Below are positions 23,930-35,118 of a stretch of DNA of 64,000 nucleotides, one piece after another (the first letter of the stretch is position 1; every line of letters starts with the position of its first letter). Source of the stretch: Roridomyces roridus (taxonomy: Eukaryota; Basidiomycota; Agaricomycetes; Agaricales; Mycenaceae); assembly GCA_029378245.1 (NCBI GenBank), contig JARKIF010000004.1, forward strand, positions 1,550,001 through 1,614,000, written 5' to 3'. Position numbers and translations under genes: made by a program. The notes below the pieces were generated by a model, which did not search any database, was not told the origin of the DNA, and worked only from the letters and a program-made list of their open reading frames with translations.

Positions 23930-24528
23930 ATTTTGAGATGAAGGATGCAATGTAGGCAGCACAGTGATGAAACCCATTTCTTCCCAATCCGTAAATACAA
24001 AATCCTTTAAAAAACACATCTAACAATCTACATGGGCTTCTTCTTGTCCGTTGGCAGACCAGCTGCTTCATCCAACCCAAGAGCCTTGCGCCGCGACAAG
24101 GAGCTGGAGTCAAAGAGAGGCTTCTCGCCGATTCTGACAATGCGGTTTCCCGTGCGAAGTCCCTGGTAGTCACGATTCAGTTGATGTCGCGGTCAGAACG
24201 AGGACAACCTACGTCGCGGTATGGAAAGTGCATCGGTTGTCCCAAATAGCTATATCGTTGAGGTTCCAGCGGAATCGGACCTGCATGTCGTGGTTCTCGG
24301 ACACATGGCGGAACAGGTAATCCAAACATCGTCGGATTCGTCCTCGGTCAGTTCAAGAATCCGCTTTGTGAAACTAAAACATGGTCAAAAGATGGTTCAA
24401 TTTATTCGTTAGCAGCGTACCCCTTGTTCACAAAGAGACTCTTGTAACCAGTCACTGGGTGCGTGCGAATGACAGGGCTGATGATTGAATTCAGATAAAG
24501 GCAAAACCAAGCGACACGGAACTCACTG

Positions 24529-24676
24529 TGTTGACGCAGGACACTTGTTGACTTTAGATGGTGGCTTTGACACAGGACGCTTGTTGACTTTAGATGGTGG
24601 CTTTGGACAACCCGGGAAGACCCCTGTTTCTAATATCAACAGATCGTATTTATACACGCACTCCTGTGCGTCAACA
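24529..24676 (-). repeat. 3' LTR of the TRIM-like element
   Basis: A 148 bp LTR with TG...CA ends. Relative to its partner it carries an internal ~36 bp tandem duplication (unit CTTGTTGACTTTAGATGGTG plus flanks). Confidence 0.85.
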
Positions 24677-25441
24677 TTCCCCCTTGCACATGCGACCGCT
24701 GCGTCCATGTGCAACTGATTTCCCCCATGCTGGCATGCCCTGAGATGCCATCGCTGAGACCCATTTACCATAGACCAACCCATCCGCGTCGGCTCCCGTT
24801 CGCGGATCTATATCTTGAACATTGATCTCTGCTTTGCGATTCCGTCTCTGGCGCCTTCATCGATGAACACCCACTGCTGCGCTCGGAAGCCCGTCCTCGA
24901 CGTCCCAGCCCTCCAGTCTCTCGACTCAGCCCATCTCCCTCTGACCTTGGCATCGTGCCGTCCAAGAAGGAGTCCAGCCAGCCCTTGAGTCGCTGTCGGC
25001 ACATCATCGTCTCTGACCCCCTCCCTTGCGCCTCCAACCTGCGTTCCCCAATTCCTGCACGCTCTCCGGGGCCATCCCAGTCCGCGCCATCCAGCTCTGA
25101 ACCAGCGACACACTGCCGTAGCTGCCTCCATCCCTGAGAAGCCAATGTTTCCCCCTTGCGCAAATGCCCGGCCATCCGTTGCCGTGGCATGTTGCTGGAG
25201 TGCGGAGGATGATTGTGGAGTCGGCGGCTTGCACAGCGTCGAAGGATGGATATTTGTGGACGTGAGGAGGTCGGCCAGAGGAAGCTAGGGGCTGACCAGC
25301 AGGGAGTCTTGGGTCTGCACCTCCAGCCTGTCGAGACCAAGTAGCGCCTGCTTCAAAGGCACAGTGCTGAGCAGAGCACTGTCTGACTGCGAATCTGTTG
25401 ACGCAGGACACTTGTTGACTTTAGATGGTGGCTTTGGACAA

Positions 25442-26889
25442 TGTCGGAAAATGGCGATCTGTATCATAACTGATTATAGATCAATTATGATCAATTATAC
25501 AGCCAAAAACAGCATAATCAAAACAGGTACTATAATAGATGTATAATCAAGGAGAATTCTGGATAATCAACCGACAATATTCAATAGACAGCAAGCGTGG
25601 ATTCCAAGGCATGAATTGGAGGGGGGAACACGCGGGCAGACACGGCTTGGGAGTCCCAGAGGGCGGGTCTCTTGCCAGCGGTTTACAGAGCGCAAGGGAG
25701 GGGAGAGAAAGAATTGAATGTTACTGACCATGATTGTACACAGATGGCTCCTCGACCCAAGAAGGGAAGCTTATCTGGACCTGTAAAGTGTAGGAACAGA
25801 GCCGCGATTGGTGGTGAATGTGGAGGGGAAGTGGTAAGCATGGAGGCATGAAAAGATGGTGTGGGTATATGGAGAGTGGAAAGTGGACGCGCCGTGGGCA
25901 TCTTTGGACGGTGGAAACGGCACACTTTGGCATCCATGGCACCCATGTATCGAGGGAGAGGGAAGGCGCAGTGAAACGAGCACAGTTCAGGGGCTGTCAG
26001 AGCGAGAATAAGGCCAGAGAAGCTGCGACACACCTGCGGGATGCCACGTCATCCGCCACTTGCTCCATCCTCCGAGGCTTCCCAGGGCTTGAGCCAGTCA
26101 ATCTCTGTGGTTGAGGGTCTCATTTGAGTGTGTTGGAGGTGCTGGATGTGAGAAGAGGAAACGGAGGTCGTGGTAACAAAGAGAGAAAGCGGTGTGACAT
26201 ACGGTCTACACAGGTAGTGCGTGACGTGACTGCCCTTTCGGCTCCCTTTTGATTGTGATCAATTATGATTCAGCCTGCGGTAGTGCTGCCGGAAGCTGGA
26301 GTTAGCTCTACCCGGAGGAAGGCTCTACGTGATGGAGTTACCATATCTGGCACCTCAGCTCAGCTCAACTTGAAGGTAGCTCCGTTGCCATCACCGAATA
26401 GATTATCCACATGAGGAGCCAACACCGGAGCCTGACAAGGCCTGTTGTCAATGCCAAAATGCCGGCGCTGCCGCCCAGTTGGCTGGTGTTTGGCTGGTGT
26501 CCCGCCGCAAGATGTTTTCCGGCCCTAGAATTCCTTCCCTCTCAACATTTTGTGATCTATCTGCAGGAAATACATTGCTGCTCTTCTAGTGAAATTTCTT
26601 GGGCCTGAAACCGCAGAGAAAGGTGGCACGAAACCACTCCAGAGCGTGTGAGAAAGCCAATACCCAAAACAGGACGCTAGCTCGAGGCACCTCGAGTTGA
26701 TGCTCCATCAACTCGAGCTGCGTGAAGCTGGGTTCGCGTATCAACTCGAGGTCAGCTCGACCTCAGCTCCCGGCAGCACTAGCCTGCGGACTATTATAGA
26801 AGGAGTCTCCCAATTATGGAACAATTATACAGTGTGATAATCAAATAATTGACACCTCCGATTATAAGCGAAATCACATTTTTCCGACA
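25442..26889. mobile_element. DNA transposon with TGTCGGAAAA termini and 2-bp TSD (AA)
   Basis: Ends TGTCGGAAAATG and CATTTTTCCGACA, inserted in the LTR at GGACAA/CCCGGG. The uninterrupted LTR shows the empty site and defines a 2-bp duplication AA. 1448 bp in all, of which 501 bp is a nested hAT-like MITE. Both ends are AT-rich with repeated TCAATTAT/ATAATTG motifs. No transposase recognised. Shares its ends with the element at 29576-30365. Confidence 0.8.
26281..26781. mobile_element. hAT-like MITE, 501 bp, TSD GCCTGCGG
   Basis: Inverted ends TAGTGCTGCCGG / CCGGCAGCACTA and a perfect 8-bp duplication GCCTGCGG (26273-26280 and 26782-26789). Internal AGCTCGAG/CTCGAGTTGA repeats. It is nested inside the 2-bp-TSD element, which is nested in an LTR. 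Confidence 0.9.
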
Positions 26890-27449
26890 AACCCGGGAAG
26901 ACCCCTGTTTCTAATATCAACAGATCGTATTTATACACGCACTCCTGTGCGTCAACACACTGAACCGCGGTCAGATGACTGCCTCGCTGCCATGAGTTTT
27001 TGGTCATTTGACAGTAATCACAACACGTACCTTCCAGTGTTCTCAGGCGACCCACGAGGTTCTTTGATGATTTTGTTTTCCGCTTTGGCGAACTTGGTGC
27101 GAGACGGTGAGGACGCGGAGGCGAAGAGTTAAAACCAAAAATCACCTCCCGGAAACCGCTGCCATCGTGCTGCGCAGTGAGGCCTTTGAGGAACTTTTGG
27201 TAGGCCGGGGACATCAGGAAAACTGGGGGACGCTGCATAGCGCTGGAGAGTGCTGCATAGCACCATAGTGCCCATAGCTACATCCCTGCTATGCAGCACT
27301 ATGCAGCACTATGCAGTGCCTGCTTGCCGACGCTTCGCTTGGGCAGTTCCAAAATTAAGTACACCGAGATGCAACCGAGAGACCGAGATGAAGCAAATAT
27401 AACGGAGAGGTAGAACAAAAAATGTCTGAATTCACTAGCTAATACATCC

Positions 27450-27982
27450 TAGTGATCGTCACGGGTCTCCCGCGGGTATTTGCGAGATGACCCGTACCCG
27501 TACCCGCTGAAACCCGTACCCGCGATGATGGGTACGGGTCTGGCGGCGGGTCGGCGGGTGACCCGTGACCCGTGGAACCCGCAGTGGATTTGTGAGCTGC
27601 TGGTGGGTTCAGTGACTGAAATCATGCATGAAGCACTGAAATATGCCTACAGGATGCATAAGTTTCCGTGGAATCGCTGGGAAGTGAGCACAATCAAATG
27701 CCGAGTTCAATCAATCACCACTGATTTATCTTGGATCAAGCGGCACAGTGCCGGCAGTTCACCGGCGGCGTCATCGGCATTGATTTCCACCGTTCCAGTC
27801 AGCCCTCGTCTTCAGCGTGCTCACGCAAGGCGTATTCGGCGGTGTCTGTGCTATTCCCACGGGTTGTGGCGGGTACCCGCGGGTCTGCAAAAAATTCAGC
27901 TGCCGACCCGGACCCGTACCCGTACCCGTAGGTACCCGTACCCGTGACCCGCGGCGGGTTGCCCTACCCGTGATGAACACTA
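27450..27982. mobile_element. hAT-like MITE, 533 bp, TSD ATACATCC
   Basis: Inverted ends TAGTGATCGTCACGGGT / ACCCGTGATGAACACTA with a perfect 8-bp duplication ATACATCC (27442-27449 and 27983-27990). Subterminal arrays of ACCCGTACCCGT at both ends. No transposase. Confidence 0.9.
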
Positions 27983-28100
27983 ATACATCCACGAGCCTCA
28001 GAACATACTACAGAACGCACGCCACCGACTCGAACGACAGATGAACATTGACATGCGGGCCGCCGGCGGTACTGCCACGCGCGAATCGCGTGTCGCCGCG

Positions 28101-28866
28101 TAGTGTTGCCGCGGTCCGGTTATGTTCGGTTCGGAGCCAAATTTTTCGAACCCCGAACCGCACCCACGGTTCGGTTCGGCAAAATCTCCGAACCCCGGAC
28201 CGCACCTGGGGTTCGGTGCGCCGCAGGTTCGGTCTGGGGTTCGAACAGGTTCGCTGAGGTTCGAACCTAATTTTTTCCCTCCCCATGAGCCCACAAAAAT
28301 CAACTGTTCGAAGCTTAATGTCAACAGAGTGGCAGCATGGTTCAATTGGAAAGTGAATGTAGCCAACATTGACCTTGTATTGACCCCAGAATTGCTGTAT
28401 CATGTTGGTCTCGGGGTTCTATTCAAGAAGAGCTTCATATGATGAACATGAACAAGGTTGTTTAGTAGTTTGCATTGATTTCGCATGTCACCGTTTGCTG
28501 CTGCCGATACCTCCATCAAATAATGTTTGTTCCAATCAGATGCTGCCGAGCCTGCCGAGCATGGAATAGCATGGCTTCAGTGTGTACTATCAACGCCAGA
28601 TGATGCTGATGTTACCCAAAATCCCCCGCGACTGGAGCCGAAGCATGGAAAGTTGCATCTTGGTGATCAGAATCGACCGATCCGGGCACGGGTTCGGACA
28701 GGTTCGCACCGGTGCGCACAGGTTCAAAATTCCTCAGATTCTTTGAACCCTGAACCGCACCTCAGGTCCGGTGCAGGTTCAGCCCCTCCCATCGAACCGC
28801 ACCGCGGGTTCGGTTCGGGGTTCGCACATGTTCGGATCGGTTCTGAACCGAACATCGGCATCACTA
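28101..28866. mobile_element. hAT-like MITE, 766 bp, imperfect flanking repeat
   Basis: Ends TAGTGTTGCCG and CGGCATCACTA are inverted repeats, and the subterminal zones are arrays of GGTTCGG/CCGAACC. Flanks read GTGTCGCCGCG on the left and GTGTCGCGGCG on the right, an 11-bp direct repeat with one mismatch, so the usual 8-bp duplication is blurred. Placement of the ends is good, the duplication less so. Confidence 0.75.
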
Positions 28867-29575
28867 GTGTCGCGGCGTTGAACGGGCCAAACGAATAAAA
28901 GGACTGCTCGACATGTTAGCTTACATGCAGCTCGCGAACGGAGGATGGACGACTTGCCTGCGGGGAACTGCAAGAGGCTGCGCCAGAGCGTTAGATTGAA
29001 CTTGGACTTGAGGAATCGTGGTGCAGAGTCCAGACGAAGTTGGGAGGAGAGGGGAGTGTCGAGGCGTCCCACGACGTAGACCTACCGTTTAAATGGATGA
29101 CAGCTTTGTTGCAATCGTGTCAAACGGGTTCCCTGGAAACGGACAAGTAAGTTAAGCGACAGAGATCTCAAAGCACTTCATAGTGGCCATAGCACTGCAT
29201 AGTGCTATGAGCACTATGGCACTATGGCCGAGCTATGGCTCGGCTAGTGTTTTCCTGATGGATAGCTTATCGTAGGCCTCGTAGCCGCTGCAGATTGTCA
29301 GAACCGATAAATGCCCTGGCGGATCATGATCACCTTGCCCGCTAGCAGCCTCTCGCCAAGAAAACAAAATGAAGCACATACAAGAGTATCGCCGCCGACT
29401 AAAGAAATATATCAGTACGTGTAATGAGAAGGAAAAAAAAAAGCGATACTCACCTGCAGGAAGCGTGTGCAACTTCAAGATCTACAGGTTTAGTCAGTAC
29501 AGCACGCATGGCCAACGGGAAAAGATGGCGCGCACCGCGTAGTCCGACGGGACAGGCTCGAATGTAATATCGGTA

Positions 29576-30365
29576 TGTCGGAAAAATCGAAGATTGATTA
29601 GATAGGAATCTAATTGTATACAAGCCGTTGTGATCCCATAATAAAACCGTGGATTATATCGCATCACTTTAGGATTGTAACCGCTTAGGATCCCCAGGGA
29701 GCATTGCAAGGGGTTGTTGACTTATAATGTATTGTAATGGATTTGCCGGAGAACAATAAAAGCTTTTGAAGGCCTTTGCGGCCACCTGCATTGGGATTGA
29801 ATGTTGTGATTTTGAGGTGTTCAACTTTGAATCGCCACTGAGTTCACAAGGATGTTCTGCTTATCTGACCGTTCATACCAGGAGTCGAACGCTTGACCTC
29901 ACGGATTTCTCAAATTTAAGGGGAACAGTGAATACTAAGTACACTATTATTATAATAGCACACGCATACATGAGAACAAGACTCAACATAGCACCACTTT
30001 CTGTTACCAAGATTGTTCCTCCCCAATTCCTCCCTCAGAAAGGATGTATTATAGCTTCCTTGGAGGAGGTTGACTCTGTTGAATTTGCGCAATCTCAATG
30101 TATGCTCTGTTGTGTAGGAGTTCAGAGTCGGAGCATGCCTGGTCCATGGATCCAAAAATTAGCACTGAACAACTGGAATCACTGGACCTGGAGGGTGCCA
30201 ATGGCAAGCCACTAAGCAAATTCAAGCCATTACAAGCCAAGGGTTGCTTTAGAATGACTCCCAAGCAATTGTAATCCACCCCGGGTGGATTACAACAGGT
30301 TGCAATCCGCGCCAATCCCCTAATCAATTACAATCCAATGTAATCATTTTGGGGTTTTTCCGACA
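29576..30365. mobile_element. DNA transposon with TGTCGGAAAA termini and 2-bp TSD (TA)
   Basis: 790 bp. Ends TGTCGGAAAAAT and TTTTTCCGACA are inverted repeats inserted in the TauD reading frame at GGTA/TGCC, with a TA duplication proven by the intact paralogue. Both sides carry repeated ATTACAA/TTGTAAT motifs. No transposase seen. Confidence 0.85.
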
Positions 30366-31116
30366 TATGCCACCCGTTGCTCGCACGAGCAGATTTGCTG
30401 TACCCCGTTCGAGCGGCAGGGGCATTGATGCCCCTGCCAATGCGAAAGAACGAATGAGCACCAGCCACAGGGGTGACATGTACAAGTCGAATAAAACGCA
30501 CCCCTCGGACGAGATGACAGAAACGTCCGCGGTCAATTCAGGCGTCTGCTCAGAAATGGGGTGGACGTGAAGGGTGGAGGTGGCTGGCTTTCCAGCGAGC
30601 TCGCCCAACCGCGTTCCGAGCTCCTTCTGCTTCTCGATGCTGAAATCCTGCTCCGTGAAAAAGACGACACCCCGGTGCGAGACGAGCGTTGCGAGATCTT
30701 TTAGGAGCTCATCCGAGTTGGGTGCTGCCAAGAGCTCCGAGAGCTGGACTGATTTGCTGGGGAAACGGGTGCCAATGTGGGGTCTCTCGTCGTACGAGTC
30801 GTAGACGCTCAGGGAGCCGACCATGGTGGGTGTATGTCGGAAGAACGGGGCAAGAACATGTTTTTTTAAAAGCGGTCTCCTTGTATTACTATCGTCGTTT
30901 GACGGGAACGATGGTCAGCAACTCTCCAACTGCTTAAAACTGAAGGCTCGGTGCACCTATGCAACCAGTGTCATGTTTACCTCGATTGTGCAGCTATTGT
31001 TCGAGTCCGATGTGTACTACTTGGTCCATGCATGCGCGTGTATAGCTATGTACAGAAGACGAGAAGAGTTTGCGTGTCTCCAGTTTGCGTGTCTCCTTCG
31101 GGGAAAACTACAATCT

Positions 31117-33037
31117 TCAGGCGCAGACGCTGGCTGCCGATTCCTACAAGGAAATCAGAAAAGTATTATTGCGTCAAGAAAAACTGACGGGACGGGCAAA
31201 TGTCCAACAGACACAGCTGAGCCAAACGCGCGAATACGCGACCTCCATGTAAACGAACATATAGTGCCACTTGCGGCGGAACATCTCCAACTTGTACGGG
31301 TCCTTGAGCTCTGGGTATCGTTCTATCAGCGTGTCGATCAAGTCGGACGTCCAGTTCTCGTCGAGGCGGCTGGAGTAATTGCTCGTAAGAAGGGTGAAAT
31401 GGTGGACGAGTGACAATGATACTTACCGGCCCCATTCACGCAAGCACCGGGGGTAATCTGTGGGCATGTTGAATGACTTTGAGTGAAGAGTTCAAGGTCC
31501 CTACGCGTTCCAAAATCTTCAATACTGTCGATACAGAATCGACCTTTGCGTGCCGAACAGAAGCTCTCCGCAAGGGACAGCGCACTAGCTAAAATCGTAT
31601 GTGGCCAATGGAACTTGCGGATGAAGTTCTGCCCCCTGTGGCGTTACGTGAGCCTCGAGGCGCGGCGGTAGTGAAAAGATGGCGTACTGATAGCGAGTGT
31701 GCGTACTTTCAGGGTAAGTGGTGGCCGTCAGTACGGCTACGGCATTTTTGTCCTTGAGGGCCCAGTCGATTTTGGCGAAATATGTGGGCATGTATTCCAA
31801 ACCGACGGCCTAGTACGAGCTTAGGAATGTTTCCAACGCAGGAGTGGATTCTCACCTCGAGCATCTCGAGCGAGATGCAGGCATCGAACGCGCCTTTGAA
31901 CGACGCTGGCATGTCCCGATAGTCCATGAAGTGAACCCGAATCTGGTCCGCGTACCCAGCGTCGCGGATGCGTTGTTCCGCGAGCTCTTTCTGCTCAATC
32001 GAGAGCGTTATTGTGTCGACGGTGCATCCCAACTTCGCAGCCTATTGCACTTGATCAGTCGCTATCGTCTTAGAAAGAAATGGACATACGGCGATAGCGA
32101 TGCTTCCCCATCCACTACCGATCTCCAGCAACCGACATCCCGCCCGCAATCGCGCCTTTCGGATGATATGATTGATCTTCGTGACCTGAGCAGCTTCGAG
32201 ATCCCCTGGTTTCCGGTGGCCTTGCAGATCACCGCAGACCCCGCCCTCGCTCTCAGACCATATGGGACACGAGTATTGCATCTCCTTGCTCAGGAAAGCC
32301 TACGAGCTTGGATGAGACTGGGAAGTCGTCAACAAGTTCAAGTGCTTACCGTGTATAACTCGTTCGACGCATCGTATATAGCGACCTGAACAGCCAAGTC
32401 AGAACCAATTACAGCCGTTGGAGACATGGACTGACATTGGCGATGGACTGGACGTGGAAATGGCTGAAAAAGTGACGGACGACGTTGTAAGCCTTGTATG
32501 CATGGTGGAAGAAGGTCGAGAATGAAGCGATGTTCCGTCGATTGTCGACAAAGAGCTATATGTTGCTGAGTAAATAGAACAAGGCATGTGAACGACGCAC
32601 GTTTAGAACTTCCTTTATATCCGTCGAATCGCATTCTCCCGCCATGTATGCTTCGGAAACTGAAAGAAAGAGTTGAGCAGGAAAGTAAAGGAGAAATATG
32701 CGTCGACTCACAGCCAACGTCGTAGGACAGATATACTCGAACCCAGAAGCGGTCATGGTTGACCTTGACCTGGGCTCTGCGAGCAACGTCCTTCTCAGTC
32801 GCCCCAAACCTGTGCACAGCTCCAGAAGGCTCGGTCACCTCGAGCGTCCCAGTCGTTACCCCCTTCTTCAACGCATACAAGACGACCTGTCGGGCTGAGG
32901 CAGCCATGAGGACCGTGGAGGTAAGTTCAAGCAGCAGTTGCCTTACCATGGGCCAGAAAAGTCCTTTGAATCCAGGAGTAGGACTGGAATCTCGGAAGAG
33001 TTGAGACTGGAAGCGTTGCGTATGCTGAATAGGACAT
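31117..33037 (-). CDS. Cyclopropane-fatty-acyl-phospholipid synthase, copy B
   Basis: Paralogue of 18808-20728 with the same span and exon plan. First exon 33037-32947 (MSYSAYATLPVSTLPRFQ), then ARQVVLYALKK after a 52 bp intron; last exon ends ESAASVCA, stop at 31117. The catalytic SAM motif (EIGSGWGS) and all other CFA-synthase blocks are present, and inspected splice joins keep phase. From 31733 to 32562 I see no difference from copy A (19425-20254), introns included, while sequence on both sides differs at many sites. Head-to-head with 7-TM copy B; downstream is the TauD pseudogene. Confidence 0.9.
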
Positions 33038-33797
33038 CTTTGCACTGGTGGGAAGAGAGGAACGGGACGCCTTTTGGACGGAGCTCGGCAGTGTTTGATT
33101 ATTCACACAGCACGTTGAAACGGGCCACGGTTGGGCCACGGCCGGAAGCTTTGCTTCTCCCGCCATCGTGAGTTCATCCATCTGTCAGACCGTGACGGTG
33201 AGGTGCGGTGGCGACCTCGTTGGATCTTGTTGTCGCTGAATACAAAGAAATGGCGTCCAGTTGGCGTCCAGCACGTAGCAACCCATTTCCCGAGATTGCT
33301 TCCGGCGCTGCACTGTGCAGAGGTGGTGGTAAAAACAGACGTGTCGTGATTGCCGATCTGTGCCGCACCTTGTCTCTAATCTTGTCCACATCTGTCTTGT
33401 TCTTCGACATATGTTCCCTCTATCTTCCACGAGCACGGAAGCCAGTGTGGAACATCTCTGCACGGCCTCTCCTCGGATGATCATTCCATCTCCTCGCAGG
33501 AAATGAAACCCCGTTCGTGAAGTTTGAGCTAGACTCCGCTGCAGCGTCAGACCTCGAGTCCTTTCTGGTTCTCTGAAGGCCTGAGGGATATCGAGTCCTG
33601 CTCTAGCCTCTAGGGAGGTGAAATCGCGAACGACAAGTTGTGGAAACCTGTAGGTCCGTGAGACTCGATGAGCGGCGTATGGCACGGGGATCTGACGGCT
33701 CGGCCGCAATGTAACTGAACAGGGACTGATTCATTTGTCTATAAGCAACAGCTCGTCTTTGATCCCCTTCTTTCGTGGCCATCCTTCACTTTCGTTC
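33038..33797. other. Shared upstream region of CFA synthase B and 7-TM B
   Basis: A divergent spacer of 760 bp, no gene supported. It is clearly diverged from the corresponding copy A spacer. Confidence 0.4.
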
Positions 33798-35118
33798 ATG
33801 ACCAACACTTCCTGGGTGGAGCCCGCCGACCTGGGCACTCAACTGGCCTGGTTCAATGCCTTTGCGATTATAGGCGCCCTATTCCTCACTTTGATAGTGG
33901 GAACGGCTTATTTTTCGACGACTGTTAGCCGGAGTGAGCTCTGGTACAGACACATCATCGCCTGGATTGTCTACGACGCCGCATTTTTCTTTCTTATCGG
34001 CCACCAACAAGACGCTGTCCCTCCTTTTGGACTGTGCATCTTTCAGGCGTCCCTGATCTACGCGGTTCCGACCTTGTGCGTCTATCTCATCTTGGACGAG
34101 ACTCGGTGCATTCTCAACGGTGCATTTCCAGCCCCACGCTCAGTGCCTTTTGTTTCGTTGCCGATGTGCGTGTCCTTTACTTACAAAAAGGGCTGCAGCT
34201 GAACTCGTCGACAGCTTTACATTCGCCTTTCTTCGGTCATTGAGAACAAGAGGAAGATTCGGCCAGCATTACATAAATTCGTGCGCCAATTCTTTGTCTA
34301 TGATCCTTTCATATTCACGGCCGCTGTAGCTTGTCAATATGCCGCTCTTTGTTCTTCTGAGCGTCTTCATCGAAGTGTTGGTGGTATGTCTTATCACAAT
34401 ACCCTGAACATATGCACTGACTCTTTTTCAGTTGGTTCAGGACGCGTCGGTGGTTGGTTTCGAACAAAGGCATCTATACTGCCATGTTTCCACAAGCGCA
34501 CAGTCAGCGAACCCTCCCCGTCCATGAATTGAATCGTCGCTCACGGGAGTATAGGTCTCTGATAAGCGGCGGAATCATCATTGCGACCGGCCTGCTCATT
34601 TTCCCGCTCGAAAGTGCGTCGACCGTCTGACATGAATCGTGGTGTGACGATGTAGCCTAGTCTGGATCGCCATCGTGCTGTACCGCAACTGGCGTTCGTT
34701 CCGAGGTTCAAGAGAACACAATACATTCCTCACCATGTTCATCCGGATTGTTCTCTTCACGGTTCTATCCATGCTTGGAGTCGGGTGAGTAGGCGCTTAG
34801 TTTCTTGCTCTCATACTTACAAAATCCAGACTGAGCTCCCTGAGCATCGGCTCTCCCAGCGCACCCAAGCCGTACTGGACTCGACTTGTCCTAACCATTG
34901 GTTAGTTGATTTCACTATCGTCCACGCGCTGTTCGGCCTTATACCGAATTCTTTCAGTGCCTATCATCGCCGCCATTACATTCGGTAGTCAAGAGGTCAG
35001 TGATCGCTTTCCTGTCGACCGAATGCTAATAGGAAGTCAGGATATAATGAGGTCTTGGATCTTTTGGAGAGAACCGCCTCCCACTCCTGCTAAAGAGGAA
35101 GCAGGGGCCGCTGTCTAA
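33798..35118 (+). CDS. Fungal 7-TM (GPCR-like) integral membrane protein, copy B
   Basis: Paralogue of 21400-22741. Exon 1 starts MTNTSWVEPADLGTQLAW and encodes three hydrophobic spans (FNAFAIIGALFLTLIVGTA, HIIAWIVYDAAFFFLIG, FGLCIFQASLIYAV). Next exons give TLSAFCFVAD, LYIRLSSVIENKRKIRPALH, NMPLFVLLSVFIEVLV, a YRNWRSFRG loop, further spans and the tail IMRSWIFWREPPPTPAKEEA, stop at 35116-35118. Introns fall at the same places as in copy A. The proteins differ much more than the CFA-synthase pair. Receptor role is inference. Confidence 0.75.

Larger units (their letters stand above)
24529..26957 (-). mobile_element. Small non-autonomous LTR retrotransposon (TRIM-like), TSD CACTG
   Basis: Two direct repeats beginning TGTTGACGCAGGACAC and ending GTGCGTCAACA bound about 720 bp of internal sequence with no gag or pol. 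A perfect 5-bp duplication CACTG flanks it (24524-24528 and 26958-26962). Orientation is minus: AAGGGGGAA, a polypurine tract, abuts the LTR at 24676, and a TATA-like TATAAATACG sits inside the LTR on that strand. The upstream LTR (25396-26957) is itself split by a DNA transposon at 25442-26889. Confidence 0.85.
25396..26957 (-). repeat. 5' LTR of the TRIM-like element, interrupted
   Basis: LTR halves at 25396-25441 and 26892-26957 reconstitute the partner LTR once the element at 25442-26889 and its AA duplication are removed. Confidence 0.85.
27212..29260. mobile_element. DNA transposon with CATCAGGAAAAC termini and 2-bp TSD (GA)
   Basis: Ends CATCAGGAAAACT and AGTGTTTTCCTGATG are inverted repeats. 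The intact TauD copy gives the empty site and a GA duplication (27210-27211 and 29261-29262). Subterminal zones carry many copies of GCATAGTGC-type palindromes. 2049 bp including two nested hAT-like elements; no transposase seen. Confidence 0.85.
24029..30824 (-). pseudogene. TauD-type dioxygenase pseudogene dissected by transposons
   Basis: A dead paralogue of the Fe(II)/2-oxoglutarate dioxygenase gene at 50238-51791. Pieces in order on the minus strand: 30824-30368 (start MVGSLSVYDSYDERPHIG, through VVFFTEQD and ISSEG), 29573-29263 (ITFEPVPSDYA, LKLHTLPAG), 27209-26963 (PAYQKFLKGLTAQHDGSGF), 24523-24029 (IRTHPVTGYKSLFVNKG to the C-terminus). Insertions separate them: 29576-30365, 27212-29260 and 24529-26957. 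Further damage compared with the intact copy: one T missing near 24326 (frameshift) and about 13 bp missing near 24165 that removes a splice acceptor. It sits directly downstream of CFA synthase B. Confidence 0.9.

Noticed and set aside
27480..27947. A 155-codon frame rich in TRTRTRRYPYP
   Set aside because: It is a translation of CCCGTACCCGT arrays in a MITE, not a gene.
23291..27982. Repeat arrays that could suggest CRISPR or telomere-like sequence
   Set aside because: Copies are in both orientations with no regular spacers, and lie inside elements with TIRs and 8-bp duplications.
28008..28403. Arg/Pro/Thr-rich open frames around 28-28.9 kb
   Set aside because: They are produced by GGTTCGG/CCGAACC arrays of a hAT-like MITE.
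29870..29960. A tRNA-like GTTCGACTCC box on the minus strand
   Set aside because: The flanking bases do not form a T-stem or a 7-bp acceptor stem, and the site lies inside a transposon.
29766..30215. A 149-codon plus frame inside the element at 29576-30365
   Set aside because: No transposase motif or domain; its ends lie in the element's repeat zones.
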